Notes under the pieces: model-generated
The model's input: only the letters and a program-made list of their open reading frames with translations
Database searches by the model: none
Told to the model about the DNA's origin: nothing
Translations under genes and position numbers: made by a program
In this document: positions 1-23,500 of the stretch, piece by piece
Layout: the number at the start of each line of letters is the position of its first letter
Position numbering within the stretch: position 1 is the stretch's first letter
NCBI RefSeq assembly: GCF_016859285.1
Contig: NC_053416.1
Coordinates: 17,883,423-17,947,422, forward strand
Length of the DNA stretch: 64,000 nucleotides
From: Xiphias gladius
Lineage: Eukaryota > Chordata > Actinopteri > Istiophoriformes > Xiphiidae
Direction: 5' to 3'

Positions 1-830
1 ACATGCTGCCATCCCATTTCGTGTTTGAAATACCTGAAGTCAACTTGTTCTGTCTGTTTAGGCTTTTAGCTTATCAATTGTACAGAGAGTCCTAAAGCTC
101 TGTGTTTAAATTACTACCTTTTATTCACTGTACTGACTGCTCTTTGTTTTAAGTGTTCATGCACCTTAGGTGAGTAAAAGAGGTTTGGACAGTGTCTGCT
201 AATACAAGTGAACAGAATGCTCAAAGGTGTGGGAAAAGATGCTTAACCTGTTAGCAGACATCCCCATTTTTGTGCATAAGCCCAAAAATAATGTACCTAA
301 AATAAAAAGGGTACTGTTTCTTCATTTTTATTACAGTCATAACTCTAGTCATCTTTGAAAGGAAACTCTTTAAATTTTATTTAAAGTTCACAAACATGGT
401 AAAAATATAATTTTTTTTTGTTGTTTTTTTATTTTGTTGCCAGGGGGGGGTAAATAAGGGACTATACAGCCTATAGTAGTACCTTTTTTCTGGAAAAAAA
501 TTTGGAGCCACAGAAACAAGTCTGAACCAATTTTGTGTCAACAGCTGTTGACGTGATATGGGGATCCTAAAATGCTTTTCACAGATAGCTTTTCAAACAT
601 ATAATTTGCCAAGGTTGTGTGAAGATTGATTCTGGTACAGACCGAAACACAATAAAAGTAGCGTGACCAAGGCCAAAGCGTCACACAAGTGGAACAAAGT
701 ATTTTAAAAGGTTCATATATTCAAAAACAAACTAAAAAGTAAGCATATAATGAAATCACAAACAACAGGTGGCCATCAGTAGGATGAAAAATAATGGAAA
801 TAATTATAATAATAATAATAATGGAAAACA

Positions 831-2101
<1,271 letters not shown>

Positions 2102-3246
2102 CTTCAGTAATGAGACTGATGGAGCAAGTACACACTGCATAATTTATAATGGTACATCACAGCTTGAGAGTTGGCTTGTATGCCTTATGTCATTTAGAAG
2201 AGCAGCAACATGGTCTGTAGGAGCTCTGTAGTCATGATCGCTGATGTTAAAAAAGGCTTTCAGAACTTTAAATAATTTGTGTGTCAGAGTGGTACAAATT
2301 TATTGTAAATAAGAAAACTAGACTACACTTAAACTTTAACCTTAAATATCCCTCCAGACATGTTTTAAAACAAAAATAATTGACTTGGAATAATGATTTG
2401 TGACTGATAATGATTTTTTTCCATATAAAAAAGTTCAATTACCTTGTTAAAAAGTTTTAAAAAATTATATCTACTCCCTCTCCCTCATTGAAAAATCTAT
2501 GAATATGTAAATATTGTTTATTTTACTTCACTGAAAAGTGCATTTTCAGTATATGTGTGCTGGAGGCTTCAAGTTTCCACACCATTCCTCTGTGAACCTC
2601 ATACTGGACCAAGATCGGCCCCCTAACTAGTTGTGATGACACAGAATCATAATTGTAGGTAAATTCCTTAAAACTGAGGTTTAAGGTGAGCACAGAGAAG
2701 CATCCCCCCTTCAGCAGATGAATGTTAAAACGGGGTCAAACTCTGCACATACATCATTATGAACAATGAGGATCAAACATCCAAGTGAAGAAACAAAAAG
2801 CAAAACACAACTGGTCAAATATACAGTATACTAGGCACAATAAGTTACTCATGTTGAGCCGCTGTTTAACATGGAATTTCTTTACCACAGCTGTAATTTA
2901 TTTTCCATTTTAGCTGCTACTCTTAAGTGAGACTCTCTTTGCTTCTTAGTCGGGTTTGACACCAAATCTCAAGACAAACACATTCTCCTGCTAAGCAGAC
3001 CAGAGAGATCTGTGCAATAAGCCTCCACAGGCCAACTGCCAGCTCACGACTACACTACCTTTATTACAGTGAGTCAGCTGTCCATCTGAAGACATAGACA
3101 ACAAGGCCACATATGCAAGACAGACTCATTCATGAGGTTTTACAGAGTGGGCTTTGAGATGATGAGAAATTATCTGTTGCTGAATACACAGAAATGCAAA
3201 TCCAAGAACAGGTGAAACAAGCGTGCAATTGAGTGTATATACTCAC

Positions 3247-9552
<6,306 letters not shown>

Positions 9553-10850
9553 AGCTGGCGAAACTTATAACGTTAGCTAACAAGTTAGCCAGTTATTTGA
9601 CAAGAAGTACAAGGGGGGAATTTCAGTGGCTGCTTAGACAAGCTTGAAAGGGCTTATCGTTCAAGAGAAAATATAACAAACAGACTGCCTCGGTATACCG
9701 AAACTGTTGCGGAACAACACGGTAGCTCTTAGATTAGCAAACACATCGCAGACAGAGCTGCCACAGACGCACCCAGCTCGCTAGCTCACGTCAACTCTGT
9801 CCGAGAGCAATGTTATCCGCAGTTGTTTTACAGAAATGCCGGTTGCGATATCTGATCAAAACACATTCAACTTAAATTAGAGATTTCCACAAACTGTTAA
9901 CGTCACCGTTAGCCGGCCGTCGGTACCGTTCTGACGACTGGCAGGTTTTCAATGCGCCGCACCTCCAATGTTGTTGAACACCTTGCTGCGTTCATTTTGA
10001 CGAAACGCCGCGTCTTTGCTGCTGTACAACATCGCAGCTAATTTTGTATTAGATAAAATGATGCGGTTCACGAAAAGAAATTCCCAGACAGATCTGGTGT
10101 GCCACTGAAAAATTCCTTGTTATGCCGATGGAATATAAAATGACATTTACGGCTCAGCAACACTGTGGTTATTTTTAAGGAGAACGCAACGTCTGATGTG
10201 ATGGCGTCCGGGTCCGTCCGCACCGTACCAGAACCGACTGTCGGGCTGTCATTATTTGCCTTAAAAGGATGTCCTCCCAGACTATGGTTGTGGGATAAGT
10301 GCACGAAATGGAAATAATGGCCTCGTTTGAAACACGATTCTTTGCAGCAGCAGTTGTCAAACTTGTTAACACGACTTAAATATTCCTCAATTTCAGCCGG
10401 AGCGCAAGGTAATCCGAATACCGAGTCAGGTGCACGCGATCAATCTAACGCTAACTGGCTAGCTAACGTAGCTAAGCTAGCAGACTAAACAGTCTTTTCC
10501 AGAATAAACTTTCTTTCTTCATCCATTTTCTGTGTTGACAGTCGCGCCTAGCACTGCCAACCTTCCGGGGAAAACAGGCAGATAGGCAGGCACTATTTTC
10601 TCGCCAGCCACCGTAATACTTGTCTACTGGGGCCCTCGACTCTTTCAAGTTAAGCGTTGCTTTCGTTCCCCAGCGTCCAATTTTATGAACTTGTAGTTGT
10701 AGTCCAACACTGAACGATACGGTGCAGTTTAAAACTGTAGCTAACAGCCAAACTTGTTATATCGCCATGTTTTGCTTCCCAAGTCCTCCCTCCCACTCTC
10801 TGCCTTCATGTAGTCTTGCGGGGTGGTACTGACGATTGGCTGCACAAAAC
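9553..10850 (-). promoter_or_regulatory. mink1: Candidate mink1 promoter and 5' UTR region
   Basis: The base composition changes here from AT-rich intron to a more balanced stretch with many CG dinucleotides, for example around 9900-10040, 10190-10240 and 10540-10640. It begins immediately upstream of the mink1 initiator ATG (9552-9550). This is what a vertebrate CpG-type promoter and 5' UTR look like. The transcription start cannot be placed from sequence alone. Confidence 0.55.
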
Positions 10851-13800
10851 ACTCCTCAAGTGTTTTCTGCTCTTGGATGGCTACGGTGCTTCATCAGGGA
10901 CAAATTACCTGATAAATTACAGTTGCCCTTAACCAATGCAACTGCCTCTGTCTGCGCTGGGTAGCACAGCTGAGGTCATCCACTGACATACCTTTCCTCC
11001 ACTGACCTTCTCGGTCACTGAACACACCCCATAATTTAGTTAAGCTTCAATTAAATCCTGCTGGGTAACCACGCTGCAATATAACATTCATAATGTGTCT
11101 TTTTATATTTAGTAGCTGGAGTCACCTCATCTCACTTTAGAGTCTTTCCTGTTCTTGGTTTTGCTCTTATGTGTCTGCCACCCTAACAGCTTTGCGATGG
11201 CTAAAGTTATTCCTCCATTTAGGCAAGTCTACCTTACCTCTAACAGATCAAGATGCCGTTAAATAATACATGATTCACTTCGAAAGCTCTTCAGCAAGAG
11301 TTCAAGAAAACAGTCTGGTATATCCCTTAAAGAAATAACATGAGGATTGCATGGGCAATTTACTGAACCCATCAGTATTCACATAGAAAATGAACTTAAT
11401 TTCCTTTTTGAGTTAAATGGTTCCTATAGTTCCTATAAAAACATGTTCGGTCCTTATGTCCACCCAGCCTCCAATTTTCTCTCTCAAAATACATCATTTG
11501 ATCTGAGAATTTACAGAGAGCAAATGATGTTTCTGGAATGTACAGGGATAGTGATACCAGTGGTTTACAGGATAACCCTAGATGTTAGTAGTTTCAGTCA
11601 GTGGAAGGCAGTTTCTGATTAACACACATCTAGACAGTGGTCTATTGTCTAGGTCGTTCAAACACTATTAATTACATCATGAGTTTCTATACAATATTAA
11701 AAGTAAACATACCATTACATAAAAATGTATACTTATTTTCATATTTGAATATTAAAGTCTTTTTTAATGTGTCTATATTTACACAGATCTTATAAAAAGT
11801 ACAAAGATACCATAATTTTTTGCATAAAACAAGTACATGGGAAGTTTGCCATATTGACTTGGAAAATTATTTTGGCTGATGAATATTTTTTTTTAAATCA
11901 AAGTGAAATGAGACATTCACTTTGAAATTCCATTTTAAAAAAGTTTATTGAGGAAACAGGAAAAGTAACATACCTTAAAGTACAAGTTGTTCATAACTGT
12001 ACTTAAGCGACCGATGGAGAATATTGATCATCTCTTTACCCGAGTGTTAGTAACCTATACATCAGTAACTCCAAAGTAACAACCTAAATCTACAGATATG
12101 CATACACAAAGGTTTTTACATGGTGACTGTGAGGGATAATAGGCATGAGTAAAAAACACAAGTTTCTATTAGTAATATAGTCATAATAATGTATTGCTGG
12201 CTAGTAGTGAAATTTAAAATAAAAACAGTATAAGGTCACTTGTTAGTATATCACGGACATTCTGCAGAATCTTAAAACAAAGATTACCAATCAAGGTAAC
12301 TATTTTGTGCTTTATAAGAGAGGCTAGCAAATACAGTGGGTTCTAGAGTGCAAGGACTCATTAGTGGCTTTTTATTATCTTCCAAAGGAAAGGTTGGATA
12401 GTTCTGAAGCCAGCAATGCACCATCTCTAAGCACAGATGGTTTTACTGGCTCTTCTGTGAAAGGTGCTTCATGTAGAGTGAGGTGGTGTTCTTGTGGGGC
12501 ACTTGTCATGTGTCACATTAACAGAAAAGTCTGCACTGAAACCACCCAGGTAGTGTAGCTGAGACTTGTGGGCATGTCTTGAAAGCTTATGAAGCGGTCT
12601 GTACAATGTCACTAGCTCTATCATAGGTCCACCAAGTTTATACTTTTTTGGATTATCACCTGGTTTATGGTGATGGCATGCAGATCAATCCATCACTCCA
12701 TATCATCAGTTAAAAAAGAGATCTCCAAATACATTGGTCACACGTGGCAAAGTTTGATGGAATAATCTCTGATAGGCTAAAAATATTTAATATTAATTCC
12801 CATTCATAAGTTTCATATGCTGCCTATTGCCTGCCTCTCTGCTGGTTGTCTTCTAAAAATCAAAAAAACTTAGATATGATACAGGTTCATTTCAGAAGCA
12901 CTGATGAAACTTGGCCAGTTTGTATACCATGTGAGAAACCTCCAAAACAGGTAAAAAACAAAATGCTGTAAGTAACACTGTTTTGCCCTGGTGTTCAATC
13001 TGAGGCTAAAGAACTTTCTTTTTTCCCCTCACCTTGGTCAAACTCCTTTTCTGTCACCCATGTCTTGCAGCTGAGGAAAACGTGCTTACTACATTTTGTT
13101 ACTGAATAAAAAGAAACACAAGTGCAGTTTTTCTACATGAGGAAGGCATCATCTACTGTTTGTTCTGTTGAATTATTACATGATATTTCCAAATCAGTAC
13201 AATATTTCAAAGGTGGGGTAGTTGCCTTTCTACATTTACCACCGATGCTACATATTTGTACAGTGCAAGACTTTTCCAGATTGCTCAATAGTTGTCACTC
13301 AATTCCTCATGGCTGAGTGAAAGAAATTAACAGGTTTCAAGAGAATAACTAACATGATTTTATATCAAAGAAAACTTCAAATAATTTGCAGTTTAAGATT
13401 AAAAATGTCTTGATGCTGCTGTAACTATGAGAATTGCACCATGAATGAAAGCCACATTATGTCACTGCTAAGTTTCAGTGCAATGGCTAGATGTAATGCA
13501 CCTAAACAAATGTGTAATGTGAGCAAAATACTAATATAGGACAGACATGCAAGATGGCGTAGGGCCTCTAGACACAACATTGTGGAGCTGACACGGAAAT
13601 AGCTGAAAAAATGCCATGATCAGACAATACGTGTCTCTGCTTTACACAGTTTTCTCAAAGTCAGCTGGATAGTGGAATGTTGTGTTCTGGAATGCTGACA
13701 ACATGGTGAAACAATAATTCACTTGGTTGTCACAGTGACTGTTTAAAACAATGTGACAATTAACAGTAAATCAACCTAGCACCCTTCATTTATCTTCTTT

Positions 13801-14598
13801 TCTTTCCCTCTCTCAGTTTTGCCACCCGATCATATCATATCAACAAAACTTAAAATGACTTTGCTTCAACAGATCTTGTTGGTCTTGTTTGAATATACAC
13901 CATCCTGATTTAGCAAGTTATCCCTCTTATCAGTGCTCTCCCTTTGCTGCCCTATCCAGTCTTTATTTCAGCTCCAATCCAGTTATCTCTTTATATCCAT
14001 CACCATAACAACCACAAATGTTCTGACAGATTTGCTGGCACTGCAGTGAGAGGTGAAGCCTCGGAGGGAAAGAGTGAGAGCGAGAGAAAGAGAGAGAGAC
14101 AGAGCCACCCACCCACCCAAAAACCTTGCACCAATAAATGTACACTATGTTCCCAGATCATGTGAGATGTTTGATTTCCAATACAACCTTAAAATGCTCT
14201 CCTGACTCATACATTCATTGATATGTGTTTTGCACCTCTGCCAGCCCCGCAGTTCAGATTGCACTGTAGAGGTTATGAAACAGACACTGCCATCAAGAAC
14301 AAACTGGTCAGTACAGGTTAATCTACTGTTCTAACAGATTGTCAGTCATCATAAAATCTACGTCAGTGGTTATGTTCAGACTAGCCCATTGTCGGTCAAC
14401 ACACAATATAAAAAACCGCAATTAATAACAAATACATTGGGTTAAGGTGATGTCTTTTTCTCACCAGTGAAATGCCACTGCTGTTACTAATTTAGTGTAT
14501 TGTACTGAACATTAGGTGACCTAAAACTACAAGGAGGAGCATGTGGTACAAGAGCCCTTTAGCTGTTATGTAGTGGTCTGATCTGGGCTGAGTTGTGG
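10851..14598 (-). other. pld2 3' UTR and mink1-pld2 intergenic DNA
   Basis: AT-rich DNA downstream of the pld2 stop codon and upstream of mink1. Part must be pld2 3' UTR. TTTATT on the plus strand (AATAAA in pld2 sense) occurs at several places, for example near 13962 and 11944, so the polyadenylation site is not decided. A GA-rich tract lies at about 14065-14103. I see no further gene. Confidence 0.6.
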
Positions 14599-17500
14599 TT
14601 ATGTCCACAGCCCTACAGGAGCGATGCCCTCTTTAGTGCCCAGTGGAGGCAGCAGGTTCTCCTCACATAGAAACATCAGGGGGAAGTATACCAGCAGCCC
14701 TCGGACAGCCTTCAGCTCCTCTATGGCCTGGTCAGGGTCTGTATCGCAGAGGCGTTCCTTGCTGCAGTACTCCTTCAGGTCTCGCATGTTGTGGACCGTG
14801 TTGTGGGGCAGGCATTTGAAGACCTGTATCAGAGCAGGACAAAGGACAGGTAAGAAAATAGAAACTACACTGCCAGGAATAAAAAAGGCTAAAGATCATG
14901 CTTTATGATAGGCAATCTTTGGTTTCACTTATACCTTGTCATAAATGGTGGCATTCAGTTTAGCAGATTCATTCCAGACCAAGAAGAAGAAATCGTCACT
15001 GATTGGATCATTAATATTGATACTGGGGTCTGAAGAGGCTCCAACAAGAACACTGGTAAGGAAAATGAAATGGCAGTCAAAAGTTCAACAAGCATAGTGA
15101 CATTATGGTTTCAAAGTTCTTAAATAAGAATGAAACTACATCGATTTTTCATAAGAAGAATTATTACTATTTTTGCACAAAATTGTCATCTGAGATGATT
15201 ATCTTGAAAACCTGAAATTTATAGGTGGTTTCTCATTTGTTACCAGTTTGCATTTTGTAGCTGACAGTTCCCGGTACAAAAACTAAGCTAGTCTTTTTAT
15301 GACAGATTGGTAGGTAATATATTCCCTTTAAAACTTCTAGAGGCCACGTCTAGAGGCGGTAACTGTTCATGGTCATACATACAGAATGTCATATCGGGAG
15401 TTACGTATCCTGTTCTGACCTGAAACACTCTTTGCGCAGAGCAAGTGTGAGGGGTCCTGCCTGATACTCTTCCCCTCCCATGATGGATGAGACCCTCTCT
15501 TCATCTTCCACAAACACTGCCAACTCACTATCTCTACTGCCCAGCATGCTGCGGTCGTTGATGTTGGCTGATCCTGGAACACAAGTGCAAGCATTTACAA
15601 TCTGTTCTTTCAGAGGAATCATTCTTGTCAAACCATTATTCAAAACATGAGGCAACTATCAGAATGAAAAAAACAATGATATTGGAAGTGTCCTTAGAAT
15701 GACTGCTGCTTTTCAGGTTTTCACTAGTTCAGTTCTTTGTAATATGTAAATTTGTTGTTCTGATATGGATTTGAAATTAAATGTTCGGCTTATATTCTAT
15801 ATAATATGAAATCAATTGTCAATCGTGAATTAAGTACAAAAAAGTGAAGACCCGAAAGCTGAAAAATCATAGGGTCTGTAGAATTCAACTTTGCAAACAA
15901 AACAGAGATTTAAGTCTTAAGTTTTATAGTTTCAACCCAGTTTAACATCATTAAGCTTATTGTGTAAATTTACAACCCTTAATATTTTCAACAAATGTTC
16001 ATTTTGAATTAGCAGTAACTTAACACAGCTCCACTACGCTGTTAGGAAAACAGTATGAGTGAGATAAAATTACACAGTAACGCTACATTACATGCATGCA
16101 TCATTTTCTTAAAATCCCTCACAAGTGTGAAGGCAATTTGTATCCAGTGCAGGAATGGTGGACTCCACCACCAAGAGTGATACTACGACATAGTGAGGTA
16201 ATTACAGAATGTAGATAAATTGAAAGACTATTGCTGAAGAAATGACGACCAAAATTAGTGTCAAAAATGGGGTTTGATTTAATGAAAAACTTAAGGATTA
16301 TAACTTTAAAGTTATTGAGACAGTTTATTTAATCTCAAAATAAGATCCTTACTATTCGTGCATCTTTTTAATACGCATACTGTGCATTGTCCTTCATTAC
16401 TTGATCTTGCTCTCCCCTGGACACTATGCGTTGGTACACCCTTCTTAAGGAGCTTACATTTTCATCACACTTATCATCCTCATAATTATTCATTCTTATA
16501 AATAAATGTCCATATATTTGCTTTGTCCATTTATTTTTATTTTAACACAGTTACATTTGCTAATTTTGAAAGGTGCTATGAAACTAAAGCTAAAATGTAT
16601 TGATTCACTTCGCTTTATAGCTACGTTGAAGGTCACGAATACATTCAAATGCAGCTCAATTATGACTCAAGGTCAAGTTGATAATCTATCTTTGAATGAG
16701 TTTGTACCAGTGGTGACTCACCAATGATATAGCAGCGGTCATCAGCAATGAGGGTCTTACTGTGAACATAGATGAGCTCTGTGACAAGTGACTGGGAGAG
16801 CTGAGAATGTGTTCTAAGGCCACAGAGTGTGATGTACTCTGTCCACTGGTCTTCAACTGGGGAGCAAGCCAAACTGAGATTATTCACAAGACGATATCAT
16901 AAAAATACAGTGAAGATTTATTAAAAAATTCACATAGACATATGGTCTGCTAAAGTGGATGTGAAAAGAAGATGAGCAAGTAAAGGATGAAAATAGAGAC
17001 TGGTGGGCAGATACCTAGTACCAGTAGCTTCAGTTTAAAGGAGCCATACCAGGAGAAAGAAAAAGACTCATGTTAAATAGGAAACAGGTGGTAATTTGTG
17101 TTGGTTAGTGGATTTTTCAATTGAAATGACAGCAGATACGTGACAGAAAACTCACTTTCACTAAGCCTTGACAGGATGGAGTGTTCCCCTCGGCAAATGG
17201 TCCTAGGACATTACAATTGCATTAAAATTAAGTAATGAACACAATAGAGGACAATAATATAACAACAAATCATACAAAATAATAAAACAATAGTTCAAAT
17301 TCACAAAAGACTTGAAAATCTGATGGATGATTGCAAAAAGTGAGACCTTAATAATACTGCCATTCTGTATTCCATCAATAACAACAGGCTGACTAGACTT
17401 GTGATGCATTTTCACTTAATGCAGCTTTAATCTAATAAATCACTCAGTTATAATTATAAAACAAAAACCAGTAAGGTTCTTTCCAGTTGTACTTATGGCT

Positions 17501-20500
17501 GATAGAAACCCTTGCATCGTGCTATTAAACAGCATCCCATTAACAAATTACATAACATAATATTTAAATGATCTTAGCCACTTTTATCAAAGACATTAGA
17601 ACTGGAGAAACAACCATTTCTTACCATAGTAATCACATAATTTTTGTAATGCGTTACAATATCCAGTTTTTGTTGAAGCCATTTTACCTGTATGTGAAGT
17701 GCAGAATAGCTTGGATGGCATTTCCACCACCTGCACTGATGTCTCCCTCAAATCCAGGAAGCAGAGGAATCACCACAAACACTCTGTACTTCTTCTGCTC
17801 TCTGCAGTAAGACACAATGTCAGCATGTACACTGTAATGTATACCATGTATATTCTTTAATCATTCATACAAGTTGACTGTTCATTTCACTCATATTTCT
17901 ACTCTATTTTTTGATTTGTTTCACTTTTGTAACTTCAAGGTTCAAGAAGGTGTGAATTAAAAAATGAATGAAGCGCCACATAAATCTGGCTAGTAACTCC
18001 AACCAGACCTGTGTGCACGCAGGATTCGCTTCACAATTGCATCCCCGATCCCGTTATGGACGGTCTTCCCGTCGGCACAGCTGATGAAGAACTGGTTCTA
18101 AGGGCAGAGAGAAGGCAGATAGTGGCTTGGTACGAGGTTAGGGCTAAAACAGGCAAGTAGCTGGCAGGGAAGGGAGCGAGCTATGACTGCATTCAGACTC
18201 ATGAAACCTCATGATTACACACATATTGGCCACAGGTGTGAAATTAATGATTCAAATGGAATGTAAGTAAAAACCACAGGCAGTAAAGTCATAAATCAAG
18301 GGAGGCCAATGCATACTTCAAAAGTAGACTAACATGAATGAAACAAATGCACTGCATCTTTCCAACATTATGCAATTTATAAAAAACAGAACCCATTCTT
18401 AGATGATGCTACTAAAATGATTTGATGTTACAGTGGCATTTTTTTGCCAGGGCTGCCCCTTGATTGTATCAGTGCCATCACGAGGAGGAATTTGGAAGCA
18501 CAACACTGATTGCATTGGGATTAGTCTGTTTAAATGTAAAATAAATCATTAAAAAACATACACAGACATGTTGTCTGTCCATAGCTGGGGCGTTCCTGCA
18601 TTACCTCAATGTAGATGTAGTGCTCGCTGTTCTCAATGGTGTGGATGTAGGCGTTCAGAATTGAGTTCTCACAGGTTCCAGCTGACCATCGATCGGCAGA
18701 GCGCAACACCTGAGAGAATGACATGCAAAAAAAAACACTCTCTGTTATTGGATACATGGTGTAAAGCATATTTTTCAGAACATTCCAGAGGAAAGATCTC
18801 ACATTTTTGCTTTTACTACACTAACTTCTGTCACCACTGTTTTTTCCTAAGGTACGCACACTACAATCTTACCGTAAGACATGTCTTCTTTTTCTTAACT
18901 TATGTCATCCATTAAATCTAAACATCCATGTGTTAGTGTACGAAAAATTTTCTGCACTTGTAACTAAACATACGTGAAAATTGAAACTACTGCATTCATT
19001 TTTGTAGTAATTTAAGTTTGCGTTGCATTGAGCTTGCTCTTTGCATTAATTTCTACTCAATTTACAAAGATGGTTAGTTTGGGGACTGTAGCTCCAACAA
19101 AACACACACACCAAAAGGGGAGAAAACCTGTTTGTAGCTCTAACACACTGCCCCAGAAACCTGAATAAGGGAGCAAATTAGGGTTACATGCCACCTCCTT
19201 CAATACAATAAGAAAATACAGACATCAAAAGCTATTGTTTCCACACATTCACTGTCTGAACACTTTGAAACCACAGCATATGATGCAGAGTGACAATAAG
19301 TTTGCTGATAGTAAGAAAATATTTGGAACCGTGCAGGACTGAATTGTTTCTTACATGTGATATACACTGTTTTACCTTCCCTTTTCCAAACAACTTTATT
19401 AGCTATAGTGCCAGGTCTGTGTTTTTCAGTTTGTTTTGCAATTATTCTGTCCTCTAGTTCACAAAAACTGATGAATGCATCTTAACAAAGTTGCTACAAT
19501 AAAAATCTTAAGCATTGTTTTGATAGTAAATTAAAACAGAGAATAATAGCTTCTTTCTAAGGGTAGTTGTGTTTTTAATGCTGGTGCTCATAATCTGGAC
19601 TAAAATTCCCTTGAGTCGCCTGTTGCAAATAGGATGCTTCAACTTGTCCTCCCTCCCTGTCCTTGGCCGTACATTTGTTTTCTCTGGCTTTACTGAACAG
19701 GATAAACATGTTGGAGGAGATTTTGTTCCACAAGCTTTACTCTTGTTCCACCATCTGCCACAGCAAAAAACTCTGAATACTTTAGCTGCATTTCAAAAGC
19801 CAAAACAGTGTCTCTTTGTTGTACTGTAAATAAACCCATCTGATTTTGTGCTAGATCTGACTTGGTGTCACACAATGTAAAATGCAGAGTAGAAGCCAGT
19901 AGGGGCCTTCAATCCCCTTGGCATTGGTCTTGTTTGTTTGAAGTAATTACAGTCATTTCACTAATTTCTCTACATTAATATTGAGATGATCAGCAGCATG
20001 GTTTCTATTATAAATGCAAAATGTGTGGATTTATTGTGCTCTCTACTGCTTTGTGACAAATGGGAGTTCAAGGTTTCCAATCCTGATGTTGTCCTTCTGA
20101 AAGGCCTCTTTAAAAGATTCAAGTGGAACCTGTGGCTTGTGTGACACAAAAGTCTCTTTCCTACACGTACATGAGCCATGCTATAAATACTAGTTCTCTG
20201 TCATCGTGGATGTTAAGGACCTGGGGTTGATTTTCTCTGCAGGATACTTTAGTTTCTGGCTGGCTTTGGTGTGAAGCCTATCTCTGGTGATCTCCTCAAT
20301 GAAAGCCTGATTTATCTGATTTAATGCTAACCTCTCGTTGGAACAGTCTTTATATAATGGACTGAGGGCAAAAAAGCACTGCAATACTCAGATAACTGAC
20401 CCTGGCAGTGTGACAAGTCTAGAGTAGTAGTGTTTCTTTTGCACTGCTACAAACCAACTCTTTTGTGTTTACTGATAGTCTATTGTGTGCATTTGTTAAT

Positions 20501-23500
20501 TAACTTATCAATGTTTTAAAGTTAGATAGCATTCAAATTATCCAGCATAAACTGATTGTTAAGATTCCATTTTTTTTTTTGTGTTTTCCTGATGAAATAC
20601 CACACAACGTTTTGCGCAGGTGCTGCACAGATATTGACTTAAGCTGCGGTGAATGTGTGTGAGTGTGTGGATAAATACCTGCACTTTGGCTTTCTTGGAC
20701 CCAGGCACAGTGAATGAGAGTGAGTCAGCAGTACACTGAGACTTGGGAAGAAGGTAAGGGTAAAAGTCATCCTTGTATTTGTTTTTGAAGATCTAGAGAA
20801 GAGAAAAAAAAAAAGAATTGAAGCCAGATTTTTGCTCTTCCTGTTAGTTATGTTTCCTGCAGGACTACCTAAGTTATATTTTCATATGTCAGTAGTGTAA
20901 CATAGTAGAAGTTGTGGAAAACAGCCCATTCTATACCTCTTAATATCTGCTTTTCAATAGTTAGGGTATAAGATACGTTAAACTGAAGCTTGTACATTTG
21001 TAGAATCATTTCCATAGCTGATTCCAGCAGAGCATTAATGTCTAAATCTCTGAAATGGTGAAGATGTTTACAATATTATGCCAACCGACAGATATTCAGG
21101 TCAGAACTATGACAATAAAGCCCAGATAGCTTTAAAAAGTCAGAACTCTCCTTTTAGTCTGACCTTGGTGAAGTTCCAGCGCTGGATGAAGTGTCGGGCT
21201 ACATCTCTGGCAGCTCTGCCATGAATAGCTGCACACAGATCACGCCACGGCATGCGAGGAACTTGTGTACGGTTGATGTTATCTGAAAAAATATGAAAGC
21301 ATCCTTTCAGCTTCCTATTCAGAGACTCTCAGTGTTTTTGCATCTCTGTGTGTGTGATACTTAAGGAGATTTGGTAATGAACCTTCAAATGGTCTGTCCA
21401 ATTGGACCCAGTCTTTCCTGATAAAGTTGCTGTAGTCTTTGCCAAGCCACAGTTTAGTGTTGCCAGACAGACACTCAGGGTCCTGCTCTGCTTGCTTATC
21501 TGGTTCAGATGGTTTTGGACCATCAGCTACACCATTATCCTGGTTAAAAGAACCATCCGTTAGCATGTAGAGGGAGTGTGAAAGCACACTGGTTCATAAA
21601 CTGCTGTGAACACATTCATGCTTGATCAGTGGCGATCAAAAAGCTAAAAAGGTGGTTTCAGCACATTCTTACTCCTGCATCTCCCTTTGACTCCTCCTCA
21701 GTTACACTGATGGACATATCTGTCAAACCCAGGTCAGTTAGCCGGTACTGGCTGTCATCCCACCTCCCAAAGGCCAGGTCCAGCCCCCCGACAAAGGCGA
21801 CTGTTTGGTCAATAGCCACCATCTTTTCATGGTGAGCCCATAGGAACACCACAGACGACACATGGTCAGGGTGTCGCATTACCTGATGCATGTAAAAGGG
21901 GCAAAAGTGAGGTTAAAACGTGAGATGAGGTCTCTGGTAATTGTGTAGCCATTCTCTGTGTATCAAATTATGCAGAAGAAATGACAGACCTTGATGTTTG
22001 GGTGCATATTCATAAGAGTCCTCTTGCTGTGCTCACTATTGATGCCAAGTGCTAGCTCTACCTCTTTGTACAGCAGAACACACACTTTGACTCCTTGTTC
22101 CTGACGGAAAAGGTTCAAAGAAAGGTGACGCCATGTGAACAAAAAAAAACTACACGGGTAATGTGAGCTTTGAAAATCATTCAAATTCTTAAAAAGGGAA
22201 CGAGGCAGGGAATCCTTACTGCTTTGCGTTTGAGTATCTCATCCAGGCGCCAGTAATCATCAGTCGCTGGTCTCTTTAGGAACACTTCAGGGCTGAGCCT
22301 GAGAGAAACGACATATAACACTTCCTCATTTTTTTTACATTTTTCTCATTAGTAATATGCTTCATCTGTAGCTAAAATATTGGAATGGTGCATTTACATG
22401 GAACTTTTTGTTTGGTAAAACGAAGCCTCGTCACTGAACCCAGATCTTGCTTAAACTTACCACCAGTCTGTGATGAAGATTTCCTCCTTGGCTTGTTCAA
22501 GAGCATCAGCCAGGTCTGCAAAGTAGCGACTTCCATTCACATACCTTCAAACAATATCAATACACCGCAAATTTTAGCAAATAAGGACAAAAATGGAAGA
22601 CAGACAGTTGTAAATCTAAGGTAGACTACATATCTGACCATTTAGTCAGTGTATTCTTGCGTGGTGGAGCAAACCCCTCAAAGCGTTGCACTTTGAGAAA
22701 GTCAGAGGATTCTGCCAGCCTGTTGATTTCATGACTCCACCAATGAGCTTGTCTATAGCTGCTGCACTTGATGATCAGACTCCTGAACAAAAAACAAACA
22801 TGCAATCTGTGTATCGCAACCACAACATAACCCCAGATTTACAGTATGCTCTACTCCCGAGTACATAGGCAAACACATAGCTGACCTACCGAGCGAAGTT
22901 CTCAATGCAGACTCCATATTTAGTGTCTGTGTAAGCACGGCCTACTTTCACTTTGAACTCTGGGTCAAACAGCAACACAAAGTTAATGCAGCCCTTGTCA
23001 CGATTCATATACATCAGGAAGGAGTCTTTCACCACCAGCCAACGGCGTGACCAGCGGAAACAGAACTGATGATGGCCAATGCAGTTCAGGCCTTGGATCC
23101 GGTGGCCCCCTGACCTCTTGAAGATGGGCCCCTCCCTGAGACAAATTGACAGTTGTTGCACAATAAACCTCTACCATGAACTAAGTCAATTCCCCAATTT
23201 CCCTTGTATCTCACACGCTCTCAAGAAGTTTGCTTACAAGCCTTTGGGTCCCAGATCAGTAATGAAGGAGAGAGCACTGACAGAGAGGAATTCCAGCTGA
23301 AAAGAAGACAAAAGGACAATGTAAACATGCTGCATGACATCCACTTTGTGTGTGTGTTATGTATGTTTGTTTTACATATCTATTACCATGCTGTGATCAT
23401 TCCTACAGAATGTGTTCTCCAGCAGACCATTCAGGTACTCTTCAAGGTATTTCTGCAATAGAAAAGGAGATAAAACTCTGAAACATCAGTCTGAGTGTCA